Shown: positions 1-8,830 of the stretch, piece by piece
How the letters are laid out: every line of letters starts with the position of its first letter
How positions within the stretch are numbered: position 1 is the stretch's first letter
Assembly: GCF_030929505.1 (NCBI RefSeq)
Contig: NZ_JAVFVV010000019.1
Coordinates: 62,001 to 126,000, forward strand
DNA: 64,000 bases
Source: Mesorhizobium sp. LHD-90
Lineage (GTDB): Bacteria; Pseudomonadota; Alphaproteobacteria; Rhizobiales; Rhizobiaceae
Reading direction: 5' to 3'
The notes under the pieces: model-generated
Databases searched by the model: none
Seen by the model: the letters and a program-made list of their open reading frames with translations, nothing else
What the model was told of the DNA's origin: nothing
Program-made: the position numbers and the translations under genes

Positions 1-61
1 GCTCGAGATAGGGGGCGGCCATCGCCGCATTGATCATCGACCTTCTGGCTTTGTCGTCCAT
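1..61 (-). CDS. 5' end of an RpoH-like sigma factor, cut by window edge
   Basis: Reading leftwards from an ATG at 61 gives twenty codons before the window ends. The peptide contains RRSMINAAMAAPYLE, which resembles the start of rhizobial RpoH2-type heat-shock sigma factors, where an APYLE-like stretch opens the first conserved region. This is from memory of the family. Only 20 residues are visible, so the assignment is tentative. The 253 bases from here to the next gene hold no convincing gene and presumably contain the promoter of this one. Confidence 0.45.
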   Translation of the reverse strand, partial: MDDKARRSMINAAMAAPYLE

Positions 62-314
62 GACCGTCGTCCCGAAAAAGAGGTCGTCCCCGCCCCCGGA
101 AATCTAGAACTGGCGGATCGGGAAGGTTCACGGGCCGGACGAAATCACGTTGGCGTGAGGCAATACGCGCGCGCCGGCCCGGAGTTTTTCATGCTCCGCA
201 CTAATCCCAAAACGCTGGGTTTCCGCCTTGGTTCCGGACTTTGCGTCGCACGACTTCGTGAACAGCGGTACCTGCCGGACGAGACATAGCGAGCGCGAGT
301 TCGCCCCCGAACGG

Positions 315-1505
315 TCAATGCCGGCGCGACAATTCCCTGGTCGCCGCGTCGAGACCGGCAAGCGTGAGCGGATACATGCGGTCGGCGAAGGTTGCGCGGA
401 TCAGCTCGATCGAGTGGGTATAGGCCCAGTGCTTTCGCTGCACCGGGTTCAGCCACACCGCGTTCGGCCATTGCCCGAGGACGCGGCGCAGCCAGACCGC
501 GCCGGCTTCCGGGTTCCAGTGCTCGACCGAGCCGCCCGGCAGGGAGATTTCGTAGGGGCTCATCGAGGCATCGCCGACGAAGATTGCCTTGTAGTCGTGG
601 CCGTATCGGTGCAGCACGTCGAAGGTCGGGATCACTTCGGAGTGGCGGCGACGATTGTCCTTCCACACGCCTTCGTAGAGGCAGTTGTGGAAATAGAAAT
701 ATTCGAGCTGGCGGAACTCCGCCCGGGCCGCGGAGAACAGCTCTTCGACGATACTGATGTGGTCGTCCATGGAGCCGCCGACGTCGAAGAACATCAGGAG
801 CTTGACCGCATTGCGCCGTTCCGGCCGCGTCTTCACGTCGAGATAGCCGTGCTCGGCGGTGGCGTGGATGGTGCCGGGCAGGTCGAGCTCCTCCTCCGCG
901 CCCTCGCGCACCCAGCGGCGCAGGCGCTTCAGCGCCACCTTGATGTTGCGGGTGCCGAGCTCGACCGAATCGTCGAAGTTCTTGAACTCGCGCTTGTCCC
1001 ACACCTTGACGGCGCGGCGGTGGCGGCTTTCGTGCTGGCCGATGCGTATGCCTTCGGGATTGTAGCCATAGGCGCCGAACGGCGAGGTTCCGGCGGTGCC
1101 GATCCATTTCGAGCCGCCCTGGTGGCGGCCCGTCTGCTCCTCCAGGCGCTTTTTCAGCGTCTCCATCAGCTTTTCCCAGCCACCGAGCGCCTCGACCAGC
1201 TTCTTCTCGTCATCGGTGAGGTGCTTTTCGGCGAGCCGCCGCAGCCATTCCTCGGGCAATTCCGCGACATCGATCGCCGCCTCGCCCGTCAGAACCTCCA
1301 CGCCCTTGAAAACATGCGCGAAAACCTGGTCGAAGCGGTCGATGTGGCGCTCGTCCTTCACCAGTGTCGAGCGCGCCAGGTAATAAAAGCCTTCGACGTC
1401 ATAATCGACGAGGTGTGCTTCCATACCTTCGAGCAGCGTCAGATACTCGCGCAGCGAGACCGGAACTTTCGCGGCTTTCAGTTCGAGGAAGAAGGGGAGG
1501 AACAC
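315..1505 (-). CDS. VWA domain-containing protein, CoxE-like
   Basis: A 396-residue protein of the family described as VWA-containing CoxE-like. The N-terminal half (to about residue 230) is helical and charged. The C-terminal half is a von Willebrand A fold whose metal site is seen as DVGGSMDD at residues 241-248. This is a DxGxS variant of the usual DxSxS. Such proteins often act with MoxR-type AAA ATPases in metal or cofactor insertion, but no MoxR gene is visible here. The gene ends 8 bases before the start-side neighbour 1514-1948 on the same strand, so they may be co-transcribed. Function in this organism is not known. Confidence 0.8.
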   Translation of the reverse strand: MFLPFFLELKAAKVPVSLREYLTLLEGMEAHLVDYDVEGFYYLARSTLVKDERHIDRFDQVFAHVFKGVEVLTGEAAIDVAELPEEWLRRLAEKHLTDDEKKLVEALGGWEKLMETLKKRLEEQTGRHQGGSKWIGTAGTSPFGAYGYNPEGIRIGQHESRHRRAVKVWDKREFKNFDDSVELGTRNIKVALKRLRRWVREGAEEELDLPGTIHATAEHGYLDVKTRPERRNAVKLLMFFDVGGSMDDHISIVEELFSAARAEFRQLEYFYFHNCLYEGVWKDNRRRHSEVIPTFDVLHRYGHDYKAIFVGDASMSPYEISLPGGSVEHWNPEAGAVWLRRVLGQWPNAVWLNPVQRKHWAYTHSIELIRATFADRMYPLTLAGLDAATRELSRRH

Positions 1506-1513
1506 GGCCAGGC

Positions 1514-1948
1514 TCAGTCCTTCGCTGCCATATCGGTTCGCCCTGCGGAAACCAGCCGCGCAATCCAGAAACCGATGAACATGGCGGCAAGGAACACCAG
1601 CGCGCCGGGCTGGCCGAGACCGAGCGCCGTCAGCGCCGGGCCGGGACAGAAACCGCCCAGGCCCCAGCCGATGCCGAAAACCGCTGCGCCGCCCAGAAGG
1701 CGGCCATCGATCGCGGTTTTCGTCGGCACCTTGAAACCGTCTGCCATCAGCGGCCGGTCGCGGCGCAGAACCACGCGATAGCCGATGAAAGCGACAAGCA
1801 CCCCGCCTCCCATCACGAAGGCCAGCGAGGGATCCCAGGTCCCCGCGAGATCAAGGAAATTCAGCACCTTGTCTGGATCCGACATGCCGGAGACAACCAG
1901 GCCGATACCGAACAGTAGCCCGAGCAACACATTCACGATGAGAGACAT
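1514..1948 (-). CDS. YeeE/YedE family membrane protein, second half of a split pair
   Basis: A 144-residue hydrophobic protein with about four membrane segments. It shows GMSDPDKVLNFLDLAG near the N-terminus and GLGGFCPGPALTALG in the middle, both hallmarks of YeeE/YedE (sulfur transport) proteins. The CPGPA cysteine is expected in the substrate path. It starts two bases after the stop of a second YeeE/YedE protein (1951-2379). Single-chain members are about twice this length, so the two genes probably form one heteromeric channel, as in PmpA/PmpB. The likely substrate is thiosulfate or another sulfur species, inferred from the family only. Confidence 0.85.
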   Translation of the reverse strand: MSLIVNVLLGLLFGIGLVVSGMSDPDKVLNFLDLAGTWDPSLAFVMGGGVLVAFIGYRVVLRRDRPLMADGFKVPTKTAIDGRLLGGAAVFGIGWGLGGFCPGPALTALGLGQPGALVFLAAMFIGFWIARLVSAGRTDMAAKD

Positions 1949-1950
1949 CT

Positions 1951-2379
1951 TCAGGCCCCCACAACGTGACGGACGACGAAAACGGTCAAGAATGCCGTTG
2001 CCATAAACGTGACAACCGCCGCCAGAGACCTCGGCGAAAGGCGCGACAATCCGCAGACGCCATGCCCGCTGGTGCAGCCGCTCCCCAACGCCGTGCCGAA
2101 GCCGACCAGCAAGCCGGCGGCTCCCATCAACGGCAGATTCGAGGAAACGGTTTGAACGATCGGCACGCCCGTCACTGCCATTACAGCAAAAGGCGCGGCC
2201 ACGAGTCCCATGACGAAGCCGAGGGGAGCGAGTGGCAGTCCACCGCGAAAGGGCGGCAGCAGCCGCGCGGCAATGCCGCTGACGCCGGCCACGCGGCCCT
2301 CGATGGCCATCAGCAACACTGCGGAAAGGCCGATCAGAGCGCCGCCAATCAATGACGCCAAAGGCGTGAACTCAGTCAT
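1951..2379 (-). CDS. YeeE/YedE family membrane protein, first half of a split pair
   Basis: A 142-residue membrane protein with the family signature GSGCTSGHGVCGLSRLSPRS near residues 100-120, containing the conserved cysteines thought to handle the sulfur substrate. It lies immediately upstream of its partner 1514-1948, separated by two bases, which is the normal arrangement of the two-gene form of this transporter. The pair would sit in the inner membrane and import or export a reduced sulfur compound. No regulator of the BigR/ArsR type is visible beside it. Confidence 0.85.
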   Translation of the reverse strand: MTEFTPLASLIGGALIGLSAVLLMAIEGRVAGVSGIAARLLPPFRGGLPLAPLGFVMGLVAAPFAVMAVTGVPIVQTVSSNLPLMGAAGLLVGFGTALGSGCTSGHGVCGLSRLSPRSLAAVVTFMATAFLTVFVVRHVVGA

Positions 2380-2434
2380 CGTGCAATCCTGGGTGGGAGG
2401 TGGCGAGTCGCGTCCGCATCACCGCCATATCGGC

Positions 2435-2881
2435 CTACAAAAGGTCGTACTCGATGAACCCCGTGCGGCGCGCGACATGGTCGTAGAGCCGCCGCGCGGT
2501 GGCATTGGTTTCGTGGGTCATCCAGTAGACGTTGGTGACGCCCTTTTCGGCGGCGGCTTGGCGCACCGCTTGGATCAGCGTAGCGCCGACGCCCTTGCCC
2601 CGGACCTCCGGGTCGGCGAACAGATCCTGCAAATAGCAATTGTCCGCCTCGGCCCAGCAGGAGCGATGAAATAGGTAGTGGGTCAGCCCCACCGGCTTGC
2701 CGTCCAGAAGGGCGAGAAGGCCTTTCGGCTCGAACACGCCGCCATCGAAAAGGCGCTGCCAGGTCGACGCATAAACCTGTTCCGGAAGGACGGTATTGTA
2801 GAAGGTCAGGTAGGCGGTCCAGAGGCGGCGCCAATCCGGATGGTCCGACTGCTGGAGAGGGCGAACGACGATGGGGGACAT
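2435..2881 (-). CDS. GNAT family N-acetyltransferase
   Basis: A 148-residue single-domain GNAT protein. The acetyl-CoA loop is seen as VRGKGVGATLI around residues 92-102, preceded by the acidic strand YLQDLFADPE and followed by the NATARRLYDHVA helix and a closing strand FIEYDLL. Length and layout are normal for stand-alone GNATs. Substrate cannot be predicted. It stands alone between the YeeE pair and the TesA-like esterase, all read leftwards. Confidence 0.85.
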   Translation of the reverse strand: MSPIVVRPLQQSDHPDWRRLWTAYLTFYNTVLPEQVYASTWQRLFDGGVFEPKGLLALLDGKPVGLTHYLFHRSCWAEADNCYLQDLFADPEVRGKGVGATLIQAVRQAAAEKGVTNVYWMTHETNATARRLYDHVARRTGFIEYDLL

Positions 2882-3035
2882 GCTTTCTCGCGATCCTTCA
2901 GGACAGGTTCTGGACCTTATAGGCGCTGCCGCTCGCCGCGACGATAGTGCAGCCGCATCATATCGTTGCCATCTACACGTTCACGTCCGGCCTCTGCGGA
3001 AGAACGCTCGCTTCGGCAAGCGGGCGTGGACACGG

Positions 3036-3680
3036 TCAGATGGCACCCTTCGGCGCGGCCAAGGCTTTTTTGATGGCCGGCAGGAAACGTTCGACCATCA
3101 GGTCAACGCCGGCAGGATTGGGGTGCATGCCGTCTTCCAGTTGCAACTGCCTGTTGCCGGCAACGCCGTCGAGAAAGAACGGATAAAGCACCAGGCCGTA
3201 TTTCGCTGCGAGATCGGGATAGATCGCATCGAAGGCGGCCTGATAGTCGGCCCCGAGATTGGGCGCGGCGCGCATGCCGGCAAGCAGCACCGTGATGCCG
3301 CGCTTCTGCAATCGCATGATCATCTGATCGAGGTTCTTGCGGGTGATGTCGGGCGTTATGCCGCGCAGCATGTCGTTGGCGCCGAGTTCGAGGATGACGA
3401 TCTCGGTCCCGTCCGGCACCGACCAGTCGAGCCGCGCCAATCCGCCGCTGGAGGTGTCGCCGGAAACCCCGGCATTGGTGATCACGACATCGTGACCTTT
3501 TGCCTTCAGCGCCGCTTGCAGCCTGTCGGTGAAGCCGAGGCCGGTATCCAGCATGTAGCCGGCCATCAAACTGTCGCCGAAACCCACGATTTTGCGCGGC
3601 TCGGCCCATGCCGGTGCAAGACCTATCACCGCCGCCATCATCGCCGCGGCGACAAAAAGCATGAAACGTTTGAAAGCCAT
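3036..3680 (-). CDS. Arylesterase/lysophospholipase, TesA-like SGNH hydrolase
   Basis: A 214-residue secreted SGNH (GDSL) hydrolase. Residues 1-27 form a signal peptide ending in APAWA. Block I is GFGDSLMAGY with the nucleophile Ser at about 37, block II GVSGDTSSGG, block III GAND around 100-102, and block V DGMHPN near the C-terminus supplies the catalytic Asp and His. The ATG at 3680 is preferred over an upstream TTG. It is divergent from the YbbA/YbbP-type ABC transporter with about 60 bases between them. That pairing (tesA next to ybbAP) is conserved in many proteobacteria, which supports all three calls. Confidence 0.9.
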   Translation of the reverse strand: MAFKRFMLFVAAAMMAAVIGLAPAWAEPRKIVGFGDSLMAGYMLDTGLGFTDRLQAALKAKGHDVVITNAGVSGDTSSGGLARLDWSVPDGTEIVILELGANDMLRGITPDITRKNLDQMIMRLQKRGITVLLAGMRAAPNLGADYQAAFDAIYPDLAAKYGLVLYPFFLDGVAGNRQLQLEDGMHPNPAGVDLMVERFLPAIKKALAAPKGAI

Positions 3681-3741
3681 GCACAAAAGCCCATATGACG
3701 AAAACGTGCCGCCGATTTCCCACCGAATATAGGGCTATTCC

Positions 3742-4443
3742 GTGACCGCAGAAGCCGTCATCGAACTTCGCGACGTGTCGTTGACGCTGGGCGAAGGCGC
3801 CTCCTCAGTGCATGTGCTGAAAAACATCAGCCTCGATGTGGTGGCCGGCGAGACCGCCGGCATCGTCGGCCCGTCGGGTTCCGGAAAATCAACGCTGCTG
3901 ATGGTGCTGGCAGGCCTCGAGGGCGTTGACAGCGGCACGGTGCGCATTGCCGGAAAGCTGCTCAACGGCAAGAGCGAGGACGAGATCGCAGCCTTCCGCG
4001 GCCGCACCATCGGCATCGTCTTCCAGTCCTTCCACCTGATCCCCAACATGACGGCGCTGGAAAACGTCGCGGTGCCGCTGGAGCTGGCGGGCCATGCGGA
4101 TCCGTTCGGCTGGGCGGCGCGTGAACTCGCGGCTGTCGGCCTGAGCGAGCGGCTGACGCATTATCCCGGCGAACTGTCCGGCGGCGAGCAGCAGCGTGTG
4201 GCGATCGCCCGCGCGCTGGCGCCGTCGCCGCGCATCCTGATCGCCGACGAGCCGACTGGCAATCTCGACCAGGCGACCGGGAGGCAGATCGCCGACCTGC
4301 TGTTTTCCGAGGCCGCCGAGCGCGGCACCACGCTGGTGTTGGTCACCCACGATCCGTCGCTCGCCGCCCGCTGCTCGCGGCAGATTTCCATGCGCTCGGG
4401 GCGCATCGAAGCGGGTGCGCCTCGGCTCGCGGTGTCGGCGTAA
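3742..4443 (+). CDS. ABC transporter ATP-binding protein, YbbA-like
   Basis: A 233-residue ATPase of the LolD/MacB-like class. Walker A is GPSGSGKST near residue 41, the signature is [15 protein letters not shown] near 147, and Walker B is [12 protein letters not shown] near 168. It starts with GTG. The gene for its FtsX-type permease begins 11 bases downstream, so the two form one transporter. YbbA/YbbP systems are thought to move or extract hydrophobic molecules at the inner membrane together with TesA-like lipases. The substrate is unknown. Confidence 0.92.
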   Translation: MTAEAVIELRDVSLTLGEGASSVHVLKNISLDVVAGETAGIVGPSGSGKSTLLMVLAGLEGVDSGTVRIAGKLLNGKSEDEIAAFRGRTIGIVFQSFHLIPNMTALENVAVPLELAGHADPFGWAARELAAVGLSERLTHYPGELSGGEQQRVAIARALAPSPRILIADEPTGNLDQATGRQIADLLFSEAAERGTTLVLVTHDPSLAARCSRQISMRSGRIEAGAPRLAVSA

Positions 4444-4454
4444 GAGTTGGACCG

Positions 4455-7049
4455 ATGGCGGCTATCGTCCAGCAAGGTATGGCTCGCGACCAGCGGTCGA
4501 CAATGCCGCTGCGCAATCTCAAGCTCGCCCTGCGCTTCGCGCTGCGCGAGATGCGCGGCGGCATGTCCGGCTTCCTGATCTTCCTGACCTGCATCGCGCT
4601 GGGCGTGGCGGCGATCGGCGGCGTCAACTCGGTGGCGCAGGCGATCACCGCTGGTGTTGCGGCGGAAGGCCAGGCGTTGCTCGGCGGCGATATCCGCTTC
4701 GAACTCAACCAGCGCGAGGCGACCGAAAGCGAGGCCACTTTCCTGAACGGGCTGGGCACGCTCGCCGTCAGCGCCAACATGCGCTCCATGGCCCGGCTGG
4801 AGGACGGCTCCGATCAGGCGCTGGTGGAGGCCAAGGCCGTTGACGGCGCCTATCCGCTCTATGGCGAGCTGGTCACGGAGCCGGCGCAGTCGCGGCAGGA
4901 TCTGTTCGGCGAGAAGGACGGCGTGTTCGGTGCGGCCGCGCCCGACCTTCTGTTCGAGCGGCTCGGCTTGCAGCCGGGAGACCGGATAAAGCTGGGCAAC
5001 GCCACCTTCGAACTGCGCGCAAAACTGACAGGCGAGCCGGACGCCATCTCCGACGGTTTTGGTTTTGCGCCGCGGCTGCTGCTTTCCATGGAGGGGCTCC
5101 GCGCGTCCGGCCTGGTGCAGCCGGGCAGTCTTGTCGAGCATGCTTACAAGATCCGGTTGCCCGCGGGGACGAGCGATGCGCGACTGAAGGAAATCCGCGA
5201 GGAAGCGACGAAAAAATTCCCGGAAGCCGGCTGGAGCATCCGCACTCGCAGCAACGCCGCGCCGGCGTTGTCCTCCAATATCGAGCGCTTTTCGCAGTTC
5301 CTGACGCTGGTCGGGCTGACCGCGCTGGTGGTGGGCGGCGTCGGCGTCGCCAACGCCGTTGGCGCCTATCTCGACGGCAAGCGCGGTGTGATCGCCACCT
5401 TCAAGAGCCTCGGCGCGTCCGGCGGTTTCGTCTTCACGCTGTATCTGGCGCAGATCATGATCATCGCGGCGATCGGCATCGCTTTGGGTCTCGTGCTGGC
5501 GGCGCTGATGCCGTTCGCGGCGAGTGCGGCACTTTCCTCGCTGATCCCCGTGCCGACCGAAGGCGGCATCTATCCAGGTGCGCTGGCGCTGGCCGCCGTG
5601 TTCGGCGTGCTGGTGACGCTGGCCTTCGCCATCCTGCCGCTGGGACGGGCGCGTGACGTGCCGGCGACCGCGCTGTTCCGCGAGGCGGGCATCGGCGGAC
5701 GCGGGCTGCCGCGCTGGATCTATCTGGCGACGACGCTCGGCATCGCAGCACTTCTGGCCGCCCTGTCGGTCTGGTTCGCGACGGACCGGCGCATCGCCGC
5801 GATCTTCGTCGGCGCGGCGCTGTTCGCCTTCATCGTGCTGCGCGCGGTCGGGCTGCTCGTGCAAGGACTGGCGCGCCGCGCCCCGCGCGTGCGCTCCACC
5901 GCGCTCAGGCTGGCGCTGGGCAACATCCATCGGCCGGGCGCGCTGACGCCGTCGGTGGTGCTGTCGCTCGGCCTCGGCCTGACGCTGCTGGTGACGCTGG
6001 CCCTCATCGACGGCGATCTGCGCCGGCAGATTTCCGGAAGCCTGCCCGAGCGCGCGCCGAACTTCTTCTTCGTCGACATCCAGGCGGCTGACGTCGACGC
6101 CTTCAGCACTCTGGTCGGCACGCTGTCGCCCGAGGGCAAGCTGATGCGGGTGCCGATGCTGCGCGGCCGCATCATGGCGCTGGACGGCGTCGACGTGCAG
6201 CAGGTCAAGGTGCCGCCGGAAGGGGCCTGGGTGCTGCGCGGCGACCGCGGCATCACCTATTCCGCGACGGTGCCTGAAAACGCCACGCTTTCCGAAGGCG
6301 AATGGTGGCCGCAAGATTATGCCGGCGAGCCGCTGGTGTCCTTCTCCGCAGAGGAAGCGCGGCAGATCGGCCTGAAGATCGGCGATACGGTTACCGTCAA
6401 CGTGCTCGGCCGCAACGTCACCGCAAGAATCGCCAGCCTGCGCGAGGTGAAGTGGGAATCGATGGGCATCAACTTCGTCATGGTGTTCTCGCCCAACACC
6501 TTTGCCGGTGCGCCGCACGCATGGCTGGCGACTCTGACCGCCCGCGACGCACCGCCCGCGGAGGAGGCGCGTATCCTCAACCAGGTGACGCGGGCCTATC
6601 CGGCGGTGACCACCGTTCGGGTGAAGGATGCGCTCGACATCGTCAACCGGCTGGTCGAGCAACTCGGCACCGCGATCCGCGCCGCGGCAAGCGTAGCGCT
6701 GATCGCCTCGGTGCTGGTGCTGTCGGGGGCGCTCGCCGCCGGCAACCGGGCGCGCATCCACGATGCGGTGGTGCTGAAGACGCTGGGCGCGACACGCAAG
6801 ACGCTGATCGCCGCCTTCTCGCTGGAATACATGCTGATCGGGCTGGCGACGGCGGTGTTCGCGCTGGCCGCCGGCGGCGTGGCGGCCTGGTTCGTGGTGG
6901 CGCGCATCATGACCCTGCCGTCGAGTTTTTCGCCGGCAGTGGCGGCGGGCACCGTAGCGGTCGCGCTGGTGCTCACCGTCGGCATCGGCCTGATCGGCAC
7001 CTGGCGGGTGTTGGGGCATAAGGCGGCGCCGGTGTTGAGGAATCTGTAG
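4455..7049 (+). CDS. FtsX-like ABC transporter permease, YbbP-like
   Basis: An 864-residue permease with the duplicated FtsX topology. It has an N-terminal membrane segment, a large periplasmic domain (about 60-270), three membrane segments (about 275-400), further central segments, a second periplasmic domain, and a final membrane bundle from about 735. It pairs with the ATPase upstream. An internal ATG at 4503 (MPLRNLKLAL) is an equally plausible start. The stop codon TAG at 7047-7049 is also the first three bases of an array of TAGGGGAG repeats, so the element there touches or has set the end of this gene. Confidence 0.9.
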   Translation: MAAIVQQGMARDQRSTMPLRNLKLALRFALREMRGGMSGFLIFLTCIALGVAAIGGVNSVAQAITAGVAAEGQALLGGDIRFELNQREATESEATFLNGLGTLAVSANMRSMARLEDGSDQALVEAKAVDGAYPLYGELVTEPAQSRQDLFGEKDGVFGAAAPDLLFERLGLQPGDRIKLGNATFELRAKLTGEPDAISDGFGFAPRLLLSMEGLRASGLVQPGSLVEHAYKIRLPAGTSDARLKEIREEATKKFPEAGWSIRTRSNAAPALSSNIERFSQFLTLVGLTALVVGGVGVANAVGAYLDGKRGVIATFKSLGASGGFVFTLYLAQIMIIAAIGIALGLVLAALMPFAASAALSSLIPVPTEGGIYPGALALAAVFGVLVTLAFAILPLGRARDVPATALFREAGIGGRGLPRWIYLATTLGIAALLAALSVWFATDRRIAAIFVGAALFAFIVLRAVGLLVQGLARRAPRVRSTALRLALGNIHRPGALTPSVVLSLGLGLTLLVTLALIDGDLRRQISGSLPERAPNFFFVDIQAADVDAFSTLVGTLSPEGKLMRVPMLRGRIMALDGVDVQQVKVPPEGAWVLRGDRGITYSATVPENATLSEGEWWPQDYAGEPLVSFSAEEARQIGLKIGDTVTVNVLGRNVTARIASLREVKWESMGINFVMVFSPNTFAGAPHAWLATLTARDAPPAEEARILNQVTRAYPAVTTVRVKDALDIVNRLVEQLGTAIRAAASVALIASVLVLSGALAAGNRARIHDAVVLKTLGATRKTLIAAFSLEYMLIGLATAVFALAAGGVAAWFVVARIMTLPSSFSPAVAAGTVAVALVLTVGIGLIGTWRVLGHKAAPVLRNL

Positions 7050-7173
7050 GGGAGTAGGGGAGTAGGGGAGTAGGGGAGTAGGGGAGTAGGATGGACAGGT
7101 CTCCCCGAACCGAAAAGCACTTTGTGATCGATCAGCATCCCTACTGCCCTATTCCCTTACTCCCCTACTCCCT
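7047..7173. mobile_element. TAGGGGAG inverted-array element without a gene (copy A)
   Basis: The left arm, 7047-7090, is five and a half exact tandem copies of the 8-mer TAGGGGAG. The right arm, about 7139-7173, is a decayed array of the complementary unit CTCCCCTA. The 48-base spacer has no gene. The arms can pair as a long imperfect hairpin. The same architecture occurs at 8828-9302, where a gene fills the middle, and at 31830-31919. I infer a non-autonomous derivative of the gene-bearing copy. Confidence 0.7.
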
Positions 7174-7378
7174 TGGCGCCGCCGCAGGCGGCACCCCATC
7201 AAATTCGTATGAGATCGTAGAAAATCGTTGCCTCACGCGGGGTTTCAGCCGGTAACGGCTCTTGTCCTTCGCCGCGAGACGCATCATATTCTGCCCTAGG
7301 CATGCTGGAGCCCCGCCAGCGGCGCCTGGGCGTGACCACGCCTGACACCCGACGGGGCAGAAGCAACAGAGGAAATCT

Positions 7379-8155
7379 ATGGCTGACCTTCGCAACTATC
7401 AGGCGCGCGTCGCGGCGGGTTCCCGCGCTGACGCAGCCATCGACGAGGGCCTGCGCGCCTATATGCTCAAGGTGTACAACCTGATGGCGCTGGGCCTCGC
7501 GATCACCGGCTTCGCCGCGCTCGGCATCATCATGATGACCACCACCAACGATCCGGCTGCTGCCGCCGCCACCCTCGGCAACGGCAAGATGCTGACCGCG
7601 TTCGGCGTCACCTTCTTCACCTCGCCGCTGAAGTGGGTGGTCATGCTCGCCCCGCTCGGCATGGTGTTCTTCCTGAGCGCCCGCGTCCATACGCTCAGCG
7701 TTTCGGCCGCGCAGACCTCGTTCTGGATCTTCGCCGCGCTGATGGGTCTGTCGCTGTCGTCGATCTTCCTGGTCTACACGGCGCAGAGCATCACGCAGAC
7801 CTTCTTCATCACCGCGGCCGCCTTCGGCGCGCTGTCGCTGTTCGGCTACACCACCAAGCGCGACCTGACCGGCTGGGGCACGTTCCTGTTCATGGGCATG
7901 ATCGGCCTGCTCATCGCCATGGTGGTGAACATTTTCCTGGCGTCGCCGGCCCTGCAGTTCGCCATCTCGGCGATCGGCGTGCTGGTGTTCGCGGGCCTCA
8001 CCGCCTACGACACGCAGAAGATCAAGGAGATGTACTGGGAAGGCGACGACACGCTGGTGGCCGGCCGCAAGGCGATCATGGGTGCGCTGACGCTCTACCT
8101 CGACTTCATCAACCTGTTCACCTTCCTGCTGTCGTTCCTCGGCAATCGCGAGTAG
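7379..8155 (+). CDS. Bax inhibitor-1/YccA family membrane protein
   Basis: A 258-residue protein with seven hydrophobic segments spaced as in the BI-1/YccA (TMBIM) family. It has a short soluble N-terminus of about 35 residues and the family-typical LTAYDTQKIKEMYW near 210, whose acidic residue belongs to the pH-sensing pair. Members conduct calcium or interact with FtsH in the inner membrane. The ATG at 7379 follows AGGAAATCT. It is monocistronic, with a strong terminator 30 bases downstream. Confidence 0.92.
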   Translation: MADLRNYQARVAAGSRADAAIDEGLRAYMLKVYNLMALGLAITGFAALGIIMMTTTNDPAAAAATLGNGKMLTAFGVTFFTSPLKWVVMLAPLGMVFFLSARVHTLSVSAAQTSFWIFAALMGLSLSSIFLVYTAQSITQTFFITAAAFGALSLFGYTTKRDLTGWGTFLFMGMIGLLIAMVVNIFLASPALQFAISAIGVLVFAGLTAYDTQKIKEMYWEGDDTLVAGRKAIMGALTLYLDFINLFTFLLSFLGNRE

Positions 8156-8184
8156 TCGCGCCGATACGCAGTCCGGACTGGACC

Positions 8185-8219
8185 AAAGGGCGGCCGCGTG
8201 GCCGCCCTTTTCTTTTGCG
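8185..8219 (+). terminator. Rho-independent terminator of the BI-1 gene
   Basis: An 11-bp stem, AAAGGGCGGCC at 8185-8195 paired with GGCCGCCCTTT at 8200-8210 around a GCGT loop, followed by a T-rich tail. It lies 30 bases after the BI-1 stop codon. Confidence 0.9.
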
Positions 8220-8263
8220 CGCGACCGCTCTATCCGTAGGCATCTTTGGAGTGTGCCTAGATC

Positions 8264-8830
8264 ATGAGCAGTATCGTGCTGAGGGATGCCGTCGAGGCGG
8301 ACCTCGATACCATCACTGAAATCTATGCCGACGCTGTCATCCACGGCACCGCTACCTATGAACTGGAGCCGCCGACCCGCGCCGAGATGGACGCCCGGTT
8401 CGCGACGCTGCAAGGCGGCGGCTTTCCCTACATCGTCGCCGAGACGCCGGACGGCATCTGCGGCTATGCCTATGCCGGCCCGTTCCGGCCGCGCCCGGCC
8501 TATCGTTTCATCGTCGAGGACTCGATCTACATGGCGCCGGCCGCCAAAGGGCAGGGCGTAGGCGCGCTGCTGCTCAAGGAACTGATCGCGCGCTGCGAGG
8601 CGCTCGGCTTCCGCCAGCTTGTCGCCGTGATCGGCGACGGCAGGCCGGAAAGCCCGTCGGTGCGGCTGCACGAAAAGCTGGGATTCCGGCATTCGGGCAA
8701 GCTCGACGGGTCGGGCTACAAGCACGGACGTTGGCTGGATACGGTCTTCATGCAGCTTGCCATGAATGGCGGCGCGGACCGGGGGCCGGACGCGGAGTCG
8801 TGGCCGGAGCGGCGGTTTGGAGGGGAATAG
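8264..8830 (+). CDS. GNAT acetyltransferase, phosphinothricin acetyltransferase-like
   Basis: A 188-residue GNAT of the PAT/Bar type. The N-terminal VLRDAVEADLDTITEIY, the motif GTATYELEPPT, the acetyl-CoA loop AAKGQGVGALLL (about 93-104) and LHEKLGFRHSGKLDGSGYKHGRW are all typical. Natural substrates are usually methionine sulfoximine-like compounds or amino acids. The tail after residue 167 is extra and weakly conserved in character. Its stop codon TAG (8828-8830) is again the first unit of a TAGGGGAG array, so the tail may have been reshaped by the insertion. Confidence 0.85.
   Translation: MSSIVLRDAVEADLDTITEIYADAVIHGTATYELEPPTRAEMDARFATLQGGGFPYIVAETPDGICGYAYAGPFRPRPAYRFIVEDSIYMAPAAKGQGVGALLLKELIARCEALGFRQLVAVIGDGRPESPSVRLHEKLGFRHSGKLDGSGYKHGRWLDTVFMQLAMNGGADRGPDAESWPERRFGGE

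Noticed and set aside
128-361. Short minus-strand frame in the first intergenic region
   Set aside because: No ribosome-binding site or family features, and it overlaps the end of the VWA gene.
4161-7019. A 952-codon open frame on the minus strand, opposite the YbbP-type permease
   Set aside because: It is rich in His, Arg and Gln with no family features, as expected from the complement of a GC-rich gene. The plus-strand permease has clear topology and an ATPase partner.
7091-7140. A small gene inside the geneless array element copy A
   Set aside because: Only 48 bases and no start with ribosome-binding site; the frame continuing into the right array encodes only the Leu-Pro-Tyr-Ser-Pro-Thr-Pro-Leu repeat.
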